64,000 nucleotides of DNA from positions 1,860,001 to 1,924,000 of the forward strand of contig NZ_JAYKZX010000003.1 of assembly GCF_035989265.1 (NCBI RefSeq), written 5' to 3'. The translations under genes were made by a program, and so were the position numbers. The notes under the pieces are model-generated. The model made no database searches. It was not told the DNA's origin and saw only the letters and a list, made by a program, of their open reading frames with translations. Shown here piece after piece: positions 52,001 to 61,995 of this stretch. How positions within the stretch are numbered: the first letter of the stretch is position 1; each line of letters starts with the position of its first letter. This DNA is from Sphingobium sp. HWE2-09. Its GTDB lineage: Bacteria > Pseudomonadota > Alphaproteobacteria > Sphingomonadales > Sphingomonadaceae.

Positions 52001-55000
52001 CTGGATTTCGAACAACCGCGACATCCGTCTGCTCGTCAGCAGGATTGCGGATCGCCGCGAGCCGCCTACCCGTAGTCAACCGCTGCTGACCGCCTCAGCC
52101 AGACTGAAGGGCAAACTCACGGAAATCGCCGACCAGCTCAGGCTCGAGCTGATGGAGGTGTTCGGCGTCGCCGAAACCGGTCGAATCCCGATACCGCAGC
52201 TGCTTGCCCGCATTGAATTCTGGGCCGTGTCCGACGAAAAGCTCTTCCAGTGGACCGCCTACCGGGACCGCGCCGATCGGGCCAGGACGCTTGGATGTGC
52301 GGACGTGGTCGGCCGACTGGCGGACGGGCGGCTCGTGCCCGATGCCGTCATCGGCGCGTTCGAGATGGCCTACTACGAGGCGGTCTATGCCGATCAGCTC
52401 AAAGCGGATCCGGAACTTGGTACGTTCGACGGCACGCTGCACGGACGCCTCGCGCGTGAATTCGCCGACATGGACCGCCAGCGGATTTCGGCCGCGAGCT
52501 ATGAGGTGGTCAAGGCGCATCATCAGGCGGTTCCCCCGCGCGACGGCGGATCGGTGGGTCCGCTCGGTGTCCTCCGTGCCGAGATCGCCCGGAAGCGTGG
52601 TCACATGCCCATCCGCAAGCTGATGGAGAAGGCCGCGCCGGCGATACAGGCGCTGAAGCCCGTATTCATGATGAGCCCCCTCTCCGTCGCCCAGTTCCTG
52701 ACGCCCGGCGTCTTCGACTTCGATCTCCTCGTCATGGACGAGGCCAGCCAGATCCAGCCTGTCGACGCGCTCGGCGCTGTTGCGCGCGCGAAGCAGGTGG
52801 TGGTCGTGGGTGACCCCAAGCAGCTCCCGCCCACCGCCTTCTTCTCCAAGATGACTGGTGCCGCGAACGACGAGGACGACGACAACGGCAGTCGGGTGGC
52901 GGACATCGAGAGCATCCTCGGCCTCTTCACCGCGCGAGGACTACCGACCCGTATGCTACGCTGGCACTATCGCAGCAAGCACCAGTCACTCATCGCCGTC
53001 AGCAACCGCCAATTCTACGAGAACAAGCTGTTCATCGTGCCAAGCCCCTACATGGCCGAGGCGGGTATGGGTCTGCGTTTCCATCACATCCCTCAAGGCA
53101 TCTGGGATGCCGGGGCGACGCGCACCAATGCCGTTGAGGCGAAGATCGTCGCCCAGGCGATCATCGCGCATGCCCGTGAACATCCCAATCTCTCGCTCGG
53201 CGTGGCAACCTTCTCGACGTCGCAGCGTCGGGCGATCCTTGACCACCTGGAGCTCATGCGACGGTCGCTGCCGCCAGAGGTGGAGAGCTTCTTCCAGTCA
53301 CACCTCTCCGAACCATTCTTCGTCAAGAACCTGGAAAACGTCCAAGGCGACGAGCGCGACGTGATCTTCATCTCCGTGGGCTACGGTCCCACCGTCCTCG
53401 GAGGTCGCGTACCCATGCGGTTCGGCCCCCTTGGAACGGAGGGTGGCGAGCGCCGCCTAAATGTCCTCATCAGCCGGGCCAAGCAGCGCTGCGAGGTGTT
53501 CTCGTCGATGACCGACGAGGACATCGACCCTGACTTCGCGCAGTCCCGAAAGGGCGTGTTCGCCTTCAAGCTGTTCATGCACTTTGCCCGGACGGGACGC
53601 ATGACCATGGCCGAAGCGACGGGTCGTGATCATGACAGCGTTTTCGAGGAACAAGTCGCCAAGGCGCTCCAGTCGCGCGGCTACCAAGTCCATCGCCAAG
53701 TCGGCCTAGCCGGCTTCTTCATCGATCTTGCGGTTTCAGATCCAGAGCGTCCCGGGCGCTATCTCATCGGCATCGAATGCGACGGTGCCTCCTATTATGG
53801 GGCCCGCTCCGCACGCGAACGGGATCGCCTGCGTCAGTCGGTCCTGGAAAGTCACGGCTGGACCATCCATCGGCTATGGAGCACCGACTGGTTCCAGCGT
53901 CCGAACGAGCAGTTGGACCTCATCGTCTCGCGGATCGAGGCCGCCAAGGTCGAGCACGACGCCGACCTCGCAGGCAGACACGCGAACCGTGCCGTGCCGA
54001 TCGACATCGTGTCAATCGAACGCGACGACGTGACCGAGATCGGGCTGGTGGCCAACGACGACCAGCCTGAACAGATATTCTACGAGGAGGCGGTGGTCGA
54101 TCGCCCCTCGCACCTGACCAGCGAGCTGCACGACGCGCCAAGGGGCATCCTCGCAACGCTCGCAGAGGGTGTCGTCGCGACGGAAGGGCCAGTGCACGTC
54201 AACGAGGTCGTCAACCGCCTTCGCGACGCCTGGGGCCTCAAACGCGCAGGCGGGCGCATCCAGGAGGCGGTCGAAATGGCGATAGCCGTGTCCGTGAACG
54301 CGGGCCGTCTGATCGAGGATGGCGACTTCCTATCCGTTCCTGCCAGGAAGCCGAAGGTCAGGGACCGCAGCATGGTGCGATCCGCATCGCTCCGGCGCGT
54401 CGATACACTCCCCCCGGCGGAGATCGAAGCCGCAATCATGGAGACCGTGCGGTCCAACTACGGTGCCTCGGAGGATCAGGTCTGCACCGTCGTCTCCCGT
54501 CGTCTAGGTTCCAAATCCACTAGCACGCAAATGCGCGATCTGATCTCCGGTGTGTGGAACAAGGCAATCGAGAAGGAATGGCTCGCCCGCCGTGACGGCA
54601 TGCTGGTCCTTGGCGTCAGCGCCCCGGGCGCTGAGGTTCTACGACCGGCATCCCCTCTTGCAACCCTCATAGCCGAGGGCGAGCACGAGCGTCTCGAGTT
54701 CAAGGAAAGCCTACGTTGGGACGTCAAGGCCGGATGCGACAACAGGAAGCTGGAGGACGTGGTCCTCAAGACGCTCGCCGGCTTCGCGAACCGCGTCGGC
54801 GGCACGCTCCTGATCGGCGTGTCGGACGGCGGAGAGGTGGTGGGCCTGGAACGAGACTTCTCCTGCCTCGGCGGCAACAGGGACAAGTTCGAGCTTCATC
54901 TGACCAACCTCTTCACCAAGCACTTCGGACAGGCCTGCCGAGCGGCCCGCATCCGCGTCAGCTTCCCCGAGCAGGATGGGACACCTGTGTGCCGGGTGGA

Positions 55001-55154
55001 CATGGAGGCTTCACCTGTTCCGGTCTTCATCAACGTCGCCGATCGCACCGGTAACGTCGCCGAACGCTTCTTCGTCAGATCGGGCAACTCCACTCAGGAA
55101 CTCAGACCGAGCGAGGCCACCGCCTACATCCGCGGACACTTCCCGGCGAACTGA
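49047..55154 (+). CDS. giant DUF4011/SF1 helicase/Vsr-like nuclease/DUF3320/AlbA fusion
   Basis: A 2035-residue protein. In order: an N-terminal DUF4011-type region (RTELLDLSARNRLLNM, then QGVNILYLTLGALKW), an SF1/RecD-like helicase with Walker A IQGPPGTGKSQTIANVIA (about 345), a helical insert of about 750 residues, Walker B LLVMDEASQIQP (about 1228), QGDERDVIFISVGYGP (about 1432) and RLNVLISRAKQR. Then a Vsr/MTES_1575-like nuclease domain (DLAVSDPERPGRYLIGIECD, about 1530-1620), a DUF3320-like region (about 1695-1785), a helical segment and an AlbA_2/Schlafen-like C-terminal domain (HERLEFKESLRWD, NRVGGTLLIGVSDGG; about 1870-2031). Such single-protein helicase-nucleases are known in phage defence. 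GTG start with GGGGGG upstream. Confidence 0.9.
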   Translation: MATIPEEVGLEVRSVFQSDLPLKEKLDRARTELLDLSARNRLLNMPRSSKSVRALEIIDEVSAEIFRLLVRENRPFTFVAGKSANEEPIEGEEVDEIVDLAQPEDDEVDERGVQARHSDTRLQTRLTPKGLQKRLLDLFYDARTLEEEQGVNILYLTLGALKWIDPQNAANVRFAPLVLIPVSLERGNAGEKFKLRARQEDYASNLSLEALLDRAHGIKLPAFEASDSYDPAAYFSEVADAVSAKPGWEVIADNIVLGFFSFSKFLMYRDLDPDNWPEGRSIVDRDLVRGLLTDGFPGSDTLIPEDANIDPFIPPSDMLHIVDSDSSQALAVHEVRRGRDLVIQGPPGTGKSQTIANVIASAIADGKTVLFVAEKMAALEVVKRRLDATGVGDACLEVHSSKANKRSLLEELRRTWELGPPRGQSPGTLNVRLTEARDKLNAHVRRMHEAHGASGLTPFQVVGQLSRLRLDGEKPSDIALEEAADWSPDDFAERHGLLADLSERVTALGKPDEHPWKGVGLPSIMPTDVDRLMARLAVLKAEIEEFDCGQAELAGLLEQPKPEALNDFADLAMLSGRVAGAPEMESAALANACWEDQAGDVANLVEDGAKLAALHAELSHSVNEVAWTSDLTEAINALSLLPHSFSLEAFETIGTCAEAAPRLMAEALALAKALGRDAPATLAEIVRLTQIGERVAAAPNASPAAFAADLWDSGVERAADLAEAIAELERARATIGGGLSDAAWTLDLAEARTVLASHGSGFLKIFSGDWRRSNRLVKSVLTQPDMPLEEVLRTLDALAAGQKAIRTVTSEEEFGRSAFGADWRGERSSSAPLLALVEWMRSLRNLGSEPRLIAARTPDKSEVGIRAQRTQAAAEEFTNVANRLWDDLDQRRAIAFGDAAGARQSDLASLLALASRIAHADAETRRWLKAVPISLEERQHLLVRIVDGQKAASAIEQAAPLGRSAFGSLWEGTSSNWTSLRDITTWISNNRDIRLLVSRIADRREPPTRSQPLLTASARLKGKLTEIADQLRLELMEVFGVAETGRIPIPQLLARIEFWAVSDEKLFQWTAYRDRADRARTLGCADVVGRLADGRLVPDAVIGAFEMAYYEAVYADQLKADPELGTFDGTLHGRLAREFADMDRQRISAASYEVVKAHHQAVPPRDGGSVGPLGVLRAEIARKRGHMPIRKLMEKAAPAIQALKPVFMMSPLSVAQFLTPGVFDFDLLVMDEASQIQPVDALGAVARAKQVVVVGDPKQLPPTAFFSKMTGAANDEDDDNGSRVADIESILGLFTARGLPTRMLRWHYRSKHQSLIAVSNRQFYENKLFIVPSPYMAEAGMGLRFHHIPQGIWDAGATRTNAVEAKIVAQAIIAHAREHPNLSLGVATFSTSQRRAILDHLELMRRSLPPEVESFFQSHLSEPFFVKNLENVQGDERDVIFISVGYGPTVLGGRVPMRFGPLGTEGGERRLNVLISRAKQRCEVFSSMTDEDIDPDFAQSRKGVFAFKLFMHFARTGRMTMAEATGRDHDSVFEEQVAKALQSRGYQVHRQVGLAGFFIDLAVSDPERPGRYLIGIECDGASYYGARSARERDRLRQSVLESHGWTIHRLWSTDWFQRPNEQLDLIVSRIEAAKVEHDADLAGRHANRAVPIDIVSIERDDVTEIGLVANDDQPEQIFYEEAVVDRPSHLTSELHDAPRGILATLAEGVVATEGPVHVNEVVNRLRDAWGLKRAGGRIQEAVEMAIAVSVNAGRLIEDGDFLSVPARKPKVRDRSMVRSASLRRVDTLPPAEIEAAIMETVRSNYGASEDQVCTVVSRRLGSKSTSTQMRDLISGVWNKAIEKEWLARRDGMLVLGVSAPGAEVLRPASPLATLIAEGEHERLEFKESLRWDVKAGCDNRKLEDVVLKTLAGFANRVGGTLLIGVSDGGEVVGLERDFSCLGGNRDKFELHLTNLFTKHFGQACRAARIRVSFPEQDGTPVCRVDMEASPVPVFINVADRTGNVAERFFVRSGNSTQELRPSEATAYIRGHFPAN

Positions 55155-55481
55155 ACTCCACTGCAGACGCCCTGCATCTTGGCGGAAGCTGCAAGGCAGT
55201 TGCCATTGCGGTCCCTCCCCTTCGCCATGAGCATGGTGGCTACGATGGAGAAAAGAGTGCGATCACCTCTCGACTGAAGAGCCTGTGAGCAACGATCAGG
55301 CGCTGTCGCCGCTTTCGAGCTTGGGCCTGCCCTCAGGTCACCGGCAGACGGTCCCGATCGACTTGCCGCGTACAAATTATCGCAGCGCACCGATCCGGCT
55401 TTATCAGGCCGCAAGCGCTACAGACGCATCAGGGTATTTTCCTGCTATCTGGCCCATCACCACTCTGCCAGTTGATGTGAC
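55155..55481. other. 327-bp gap without a gene
   Basis: Only short frames with no homology are visible between the helicase gene and the histidine kinase gene. No clear terminator. The kinase promoter must lie here. Confidence 0.5.
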
Positions 55482-57092
55482 ATGACCCTCGCTCCATCAC
55501 CGTCGAATGCTATGCGAGGCTGGTTGCCCGACCGGCAGGACTGCATCCTGCTCTTGGTTTACGCCGCTGGTTTTTGGCTAGCCCACTGGGCGGCCGGCTT
55601 CTGGGGCGGTGCGGGCTACTACTCGCTATGGTTCCCGGCGGCGGGTCTCCGATTTGCGCTACTCTGGCACGGCGGCGCAAGGCTGACACCCGCCATCGTC
55701 ATCGTCGAGATCCTGGTCAACCTAGCTAAGGGGCTGATCTCTTTCACCTCGCCAGACTGGCCGATCCTTCTGTTGGGCATTGTTCGCCCAGTCATCGCCT
55801 ATGGTGCGACGATCGGCTTCATCCGCTGGCTCGCGAGCGGATCCAGAGCGGACGTGCTCACGCCGCCCATGCCCTTTGGTCTTGCCGCAGTCACTGCCCC
55901 CAATGTCGCAGCGCTCTCGGCTCTACCGCAGGCGCTCATCCGACCCGAGCTGACGGAGGTCCAGACGGTCAATGACGTCATCACGTCGCTTGCGGCCTTC
56001 ACCGTGGGCGATCTTCTCGGCGTCCTGATCGTCGCGCCGCCACTGCTCTGGATCGCCGATCTGGCAACTTGGCGTCGCGCCATGGCGAGGATGACTGTGG
56101 CGGCTTTTCCCTGGCATGCCATCGTCGAGAGCAGCGGCCTGCTCATCGTGGCGCTCGTCGTGACCGAACTGCTCAGGCGCGTCGGACTTGGCGTCCAGCC
56201 GATGCCTGCCGTCCTTGCAGTTGCCTGGACGGGTCTTCGCTTCGGTCGCGCAGCAGCCTGGCTGTCTCTTCTGGCGGTCACCGTGCTTGTACTTCCGTAC
56301 AGCGCCATGGACATGGGCACAGGGGCAAGGCTGCAACTTCACCTAGGCCTCGCGACGGTGGTCGTGGTGGGATATCTTGCGGGCAGCTTCTCCGATGCGC
56401 AGAAGCAGGCCCGGACAGATGTCGAGAGGCGCGACCGGCTACTCTTCCAGGCCGAGCGCCTCAAGACGCTCCGCGCCATGTCCGTGGCGGTTATCCACGA
56501 GATCAGCCAGCCGCTGTCCACGCTGGCGATCGAAGCGCGACATCTGCATGGGATTACCGCGGGAGCCGACGAGGAGATTGCAGAGAGCGCCGCACTCATC
56601 GATCGCAAGGCCGCCACCCTTTCCGACCTCGTCAGACGGCTGCGGCGCTATGGCGGCAGGTCCGTCGACGAGCCGACGCCCCTGCCGGTGACGGCATTAA
56701 TCGCTGCTGTGGCTGGAATGATCGCGCCCGAGGCAAGAGCCGCAGGCGTGACGCTTTCCATCGATGCGGTCGATCCTGATCTGGTAGTGATGGGGCAGGA
56801 GATCGAGCTCTCGCAGGCACTGATGAACCTGCTGCGGAACGCCGTAGAGGCGACCGGTGATGGGCTGGTGCGCGTGATCACAAGGTCGCGGGATGATGAT
56901 CAGCTCGAGATACTGGTGCTGAACCGCTACTGCGCGGACATACTGCCGAAGGCGGGCATGGGGGTCGGAACGCTTGTATCCCGCGCCATTGTCGAAGCCC
57001 ACGGCGGTGCGCTCACACGCGAGATTTCAGAAGATGGTGACGTGCGCGCCGCCATAACCCTCCCGCTGAAGAAGGTCTCTGGTGATGAATGA
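55482..57092 (+). CDS. MASE1-domain sensor histidine kinase
   Basis: A 536-residue inner-membrane kinase. The N-terminal MASE1 sensor has eight or so hydrophobic helices (GGAGYYSLWFPAAGLRFALL is the family pattern), then a HisKA segment with phosphoacceptor His in VAVIHEISQPLSTLAIEA (about 338) and an ATPase domain with N-box LMNLLRNAVEATG (about 448) and G2 GMGVGTLVSRAIVEAHGG. The DxGxG (G1) motif of the ATP lid is not visible; VLNRYCADI stands in its place, so ATP binding may be weak or non-canonical. The ATG at 55482 may be replaced by ATG 55512. It overlaps the regulator gene. Confidence 0.85.
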   Translation: MTLAPSPSNAMRGWLPDRQDCILLLVYAAGFWLAHWAAGFWGGAGYYSLWFPAAGLRFALLWHGGARLTPAIVIVEILVNLAKGLISFTSPDWPILLLGIVRPVIAYGATIGFIRWLASGSRADVLTPPMPFGLAAVTAPNVAALSALPQALIRPELTEVQTVNDVITSLAAFTVGDLLGVLIVAPPLLWIADLATWRRAMARMTVAAFPWHAIVESSGLLIVALVVTELLRRVGLGVQPMPAVLAVAWTGLRFGRAAAWLSLLAVTVLVLPYSAMDMGTGARLQLHLGLATVVVVGYLAGSFSDAQKQARTDVERRDRLLFQAERLKTLRAMSVAVIHEISQPLSTLAIEARHLHGITAGADEEIAESAALIDRKAATLSDLVRRLRRYGGRSVDEPTPLPVTALIAAVAGMIAPEARAAGVTLSIDAVDPDLVVMGQEIELSQALMNLLRNAVEATGDGLVRVITRSRDDDQLEILVLNRYCADILPKAGMGVGTLVSRAIVEAHGGALTREISEDGDVRAAITLPLKKVSGDE

Positions 57093-57663
57093 CGTCCGAC
57101 GGGTCTATGTAGTCGACGACGACCGCGATCTGGGCGCAAGCGTCGCGCGGCTGCTTCGGAGGCATGGCTACCAGGCGGAGCCATTTCTCGATCCCGTGAT
57201 CCTGCTCGACATGTATGACAGCGCACCTGCCGATTGCATCGTCACGGATGTCATGATGGGAGACCTCGACGGCTTTGCCTTCGCTGACAGACTGAGAGCG
57301 CTGGATGGCGCGAGCGCCATCGTATTCATGACGGCGTGGCCGACCACCGCGAACGCGGTCGATTCCGTGCGACGCTATGGTGGATTGGATTACCTCGAGA
57401 AACCTCTGGATGAAGACCGTCTACTGGCGGCAGTAGCGGAAGGCGTCCGGTGGTCGCATCTGCGGCGCAGTCAGATCGCACGGACCGCGATGCTGTCTCC
57501 AAGAGAAAGGCAGGTGTTCGATCTGCTCGTTCAGGGCCACAGCAACAAGGTGGTCGCCGGCCTTCTCAACCTCAGCCCCAAGACCGTTGAGGATCACCGT
57601 TCCTCAATCATGGCGAAGACGGGGGTGAATGGTTTGGCGCAGCTCATTGCTCTCAATGTATGA
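57085..57663 (+). CDS. FixJ-type response regulator
   Basis: A 192-residue transcription regulator. The receiver domain has VYVVDDDRDLG, phosphoacceptor Asp in DCIVTDVMMGDLDG, FMTAWP and Lys in LEKPLDEDR; the C-terminal LuxR-type helix-turn-helix is LSPRERQVFDLLVQGHSNK and NLSPKTVEDHRSSIMAKTGV. It resembles FixJ/NodW-like proteins that pair with PAS or MASE1 kinases. ATG 57085 overlaps the kinase gene end (stop at 57090-57092). The targets are unknown; the secreted esterase gene at 58059 is the nearest downstream gene. Confidence 0.92.
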   Translation: MNDVRRVYVVDDDRDLGASVARLLRRHGYQAEPFLDPVILLDMYDSAPADCIVTDVMMGDLDGFAFADRLRALDGASAIVFMTAWPTTANAVDSVRRYGGLDYLEKPLDEDRLLAAVAEGVRWSHLRRSQIARTAMLSPRERQVFDLLVQGHSNKVVAGLLNLSPKTVEDHRSSIMAKTGVNGLAQLIALNV

Positions 57664-59243
<1,580 letters not shown>

Positions 59244-59284
59244 TGCGAATGCGGAAACTGCATATTAAATCGAGGAAAAAGCGG

Positions 59285-59731
59285 ATGCTCAGAACGACCA
59301 TGTTGCTAGGGGCGCTACTCGCCTCGCCCGCTCCCGCCCAACTCGCTCCCGGCGATCGAATGCCTCCCGAGATCGGTGCGGCCTATGGAAGACTTGGAAA
59401 GGCCATGATGGCTCATGACGCTACAGGAGTTAGAGCTGTCTGGGCTGAAGATTTCGTCGTCAATTCTCCAAACAACACCGTGATCGGACGCGAGGAGGTG
59501 ATCCGCGTCATGGAGCAAGACTTCCTCGACTATCGAGACTTTCACAAGCACATCAGCTTCGTCGGCGAAAAGCCAGAGGTGACTGTGATTATGGGGTATG
59601 ACACGATGATCCCGTTGAAGGGGCCAGGCGCTGGCAAGCAAGTTATGCGACCATTCACCGATATCTGGGCGAAGCGGAAGGCTGGTTGGCAGCTCATCGC
59701 TCGTCAAGCAACAATCGCGGCTGCGAACTAG
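59285..59731 (+). CDS. exported NTF2-like (SnoaL/DUF4440-type) protein
   Basis: A 148-residue protein with a signal peptide (MLRTTMLLGALLASPAPA) and an NTF2-like fold (RLGKAMMAHDATGVRAVWAE, FVVNSPNNTVIGREEVIR, TDIWAKRKAGWQLIARQA). These domains bind small hydrophobic molecules or act as enzymes; the role here is unknown. The ATG at 59285 follows GAGGAAAAAGCGG and keeps the signal; ATG 59243 overlaps the esterase stop and is less likely. A second NTF2-like protein lies at 61358. Confidence 0.8.
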   Translation: MLRTTMLLGALLASPAPAQLAPGDRMPPEIGAAYGRLGKAMMAHDATGVRAVWAEDFVVNSPNNTVIGREEVIRVMEQDFLDYRDFHKHISFVGEKPEVTVIMGYDTMIPLKGPGAGKQVMRPFTDIWAKRKAGWQLIARQATIAAAN

Positions 59732-60203
59732 CAAAGAAGCTGCCATGGGTTCGGCCGTATGAGGCGTCGGACGGTCACCGCCAAAACGTCACACGCGACG
59801 GAACCCTCATTTCGGGCGATTTACGGACGTGTCCGGTCTTTCGCCGCCCAACTGCACTTCGCAGGCGGAGACAGGCAACGGTGCCGCGGAAAGCGCCCGT
59901 AAATCCGCCGATACTACGTCGCTCCTCCAACATCAGCTATGACTGGAAACCGACGTCAGAGCTTTTCCGACAACCATCACAGTGCGTGCGAGCTTAAGGT
60001 CAGCCCATTGGCGGGTCAAAGTTGAACTTCGCTCACCATCTAGCAACGCGTGCTGAAGCTATCGCTGCGCTTCTTCGAGCGCGAGGGTCTGTTCGCCCTG
60101 CCGCCAAACCGTCAATTCGAAGCTGCGTCGATTGCGATTCCGCATCCTGTCACATCCCTCTGGGGGCCTTTCACAGCTATCTGTCAATGGACGTCGACGG
60201 AGC
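59732..60203. other. 472-bp gap without a supported gene
   Basis: The stretch between the NTF2-like gene and the ada 3' end holds short frames on both strands with no recognisable domain (for example LRFFEREGLFALPPN at about 60070 plus). It may contain a decayed gene. No terminator-like hairpin was seen. Confidence 0.4.
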
Positions 60204-61307
60204 TTACGCTGCGTCAAAAGTGTTGCGCTCCTGATCGAGAAGCTGCCGCTTTCGATCAATTCCCCACGCATAACCGAGGAATGATCCGTTGCTTTTGACC
60301 ACGCGGTGACACGGGATCGCGATCGCCAAGTTATTTGCCGCGCAGGCGCTGGCGACGTCTTGGACAGATTTGGGGGCTCCGATGCGATCTGTCAACTCCG
60401 CATAGGAAACGGTCTCGCCTGGCGGCACGTTAAGCAGCGCGCGCCAAACACGTTGTTGGAAGGCCGTACCGCGGACGTCCAGCGGAAGGTCATGGCCACG
60501 GCGCGGATTCTCGACAAGCGCGACAACATGCGCGACTAACTGCTCGTATCTGTGGTCCGCGCCTATCAAGTTAGCGCTCGGAAATCGGTCCTGAAGGTCC
60601 GCGAGGAGCAATCCGGGATCGTCGCCGATGAGAATGGCGGCGACCCCGCGCTTGCTGGACGCGACAAGGATAGCTCCCAGCGAGCATTGCCCCACGGCGA
60701 AGCGGATGGTCTCATTTACGCCCCCGCTGCGGTAAGCGGTCGGCGTCATACCGAGCATGGAGCCTGACTTCTCGTAGAAGCGCCCGCTGGAGTTGAATCC
60801 GGCCTCGTAGAGGACCGAGGTTACAGTTTTGCCGCGCGCTAGGCCCCTGCGGACGCGGATGGCGCGCTGCGCGAAAGCGTAGTCGCGCGGCGTAACACCG
60901 GTAACGCCCTTAAAGACTCGGTGGAAGTGGCTGATGCTGAGCCCCGCGCCATCTGCCAGCTTGGCGAGCGACAGCTCAGTTTCGGCCGCTTCGATCCTGC
61001 GGCATGCAGCGGCGACGATCAGATCGTTCTGCTCAATGATGCTGGGACCTTCCGGATTGCACCGGCGACATGCGCGGAAGCCAGTCGCGCGCGCGTCATT
61101 CAGCGTGTCATGGATCTGGATGTGCTGGGGCTGCGCGCGCTTCGAGTGGCAGGACGGCCGACAGAAGATGCCAGTTGTTGTGACGGAATACCAGAACCGC
61201 CCGTCGGCCTTTGGATCACGCCGGGCGATGGCCGCGAGGCACGCCTCGCGGTCAGCGAAGCCTCGTGCAGCGGGATCTCCGGAGTTATGGTTTGGGTTTG
61301 GGGCCAT
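60204..61307 (-). CDS. ada: bifunctional Ada DNA-alkylation repair protein/regulator
   Basis: A 367-residue Ada protein. The N-terminal zinc domain (residues about 20-95) has the methyl-phosphotriester acceptor Cys in TTTGIFCRPSCHSKRAQ plus CRRC. An AraC-type HTH (about 100-200; FHRVFKGVTGVTPRDY) controls adaptive-response genes. The C-terminal O6-methylguanine methyltransferase has the acceptor Cys in the PCHRVV motif (AIPCHRVVKSNGSFLGYAWG). It repairs alkylated DNA and activates its own regulon once methylated. Overlaps neither neighbour. Confidence 0.95.
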   Translation of the reverse strand: MAPNPNHNSGDPAARGFADREACLAAIARRDPKADGRFWYSVTTTGIFCRPSCHSKRAQPQHIQIHDTLNDARATGFRACRRCNPEGPSIIEQNDLIVAAACRRIEAAETELSLAKLADGAGLSISHFHRVFKGVTGVTPRDYAFAQRAIRVRRGLARGKTVTSVLYEAGFNSSGRFYEKSGSMLGMTPTAYRSGGVNETIRFAVGQCSLGAILVASSKRGVAAILIGDDPGLLLADLQDRFPSANLIGADHRYEQLVAHVVALVENPRRGHDLPLDVRGTAFQQRVWRALLNVPPGETVSYAELTDRIGAPKSVQDVASACAANNLAIAIPCHRVVKSNGSFLGYAWGIDRKRQLLDQERNTFDAA

Positions 61308-61357
61308 CTTGGGGGGAGTATCTTCGAGCCTAGGTTCGGGCAGTGTTCATGCTCGCG

Positions 61358-61762
61358 TCAGCCGAGCTGGCGGACCTGCGTACCGAAGGGGTTATCGATG
61401 ATGTAGCGCCAGTGGCCGTCCTCTCCGCGGCGGGCAATGTCGTTCGAGGTCGCGACCATGTGGAAATCCTCACCGGTCGGCGTCTTGCCAACGATGTTCC
61501 AGTCGAGGACGAGCGACGCGATCGTGTCGGCAACGAACACATGCCGCGGGATAATGACCATCGGGAGTTGTACGCTATAGTATTTCAACAATTCCTCGCG
61601 AATCGCCGGGATGCCGCGCTGGCTCTCGCCATTCGCGCTGATCAGGATTGCATCCTGCTCGTAGAATCCGCACATGATGTCGACGTCCATCGAATTGAAG
61701 TGCGCGAGCAGCGAGGGGACGATATCCTCGGGAGTGCGGGCTAGTTCGGGCTTGGTAGCCAT
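61358..61762 (-). CDS. NTF2-like (DUF4440/SgcJ-type) protein
   Basis: A 134-residue cytoplasmic NTF2-fold protein (HFNSMDVDIMCGFYEQDAIL, GIPAIREELLKYYSVQLPM, DWNIVGKTPTGEDFHMVAT). The fold is clear but the ligand or reaction is not. It lies between ada and the receptor gene on the same strand as both. Unlike the exported homologue at 59285 it has no signal peptide. Confidence 0.78.
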   Translation of the reverse strand: MATKPELARTPEDIVPSLLAHFNSMDVDIMCGFYEQDAILISANGESQRGIPAIREELLKYYSVQLPMVIIPRHVFVADTIASLVLDWNIVGKTPTGEDFHMVATSNDIARRGEDGHWRYIIDNPFGTQVRQLG

Positions 61763-61995
61763 AAATAATCCTTCTTATTGGTAGCCAATGCCGCAGTAGG
61801 CCCCTCCCCCGACGTCGCTCACTCCGGTGCTTACTTTTAAATTCCGATATGCTTGCTGCGCCAGTCGCATCGGAAGCGGAGCTTCTTTTCTTGGAATGTC
61901 TCGTGCAACACGCACGTCGATTGTTAAGGGTCCCTCCGTTGAACAGGTGGAAAACGGTATCGGAGCTGATCGGTCGCGGCATTTCCGATCGCACC

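Noticed and set aside
34955..57663. An integrated prophage or ICE with att repeats
   Set aside because: No integrase, terminase, capsid or transfer genes and no second copy of the tRNA-Cys end were seen in the window.
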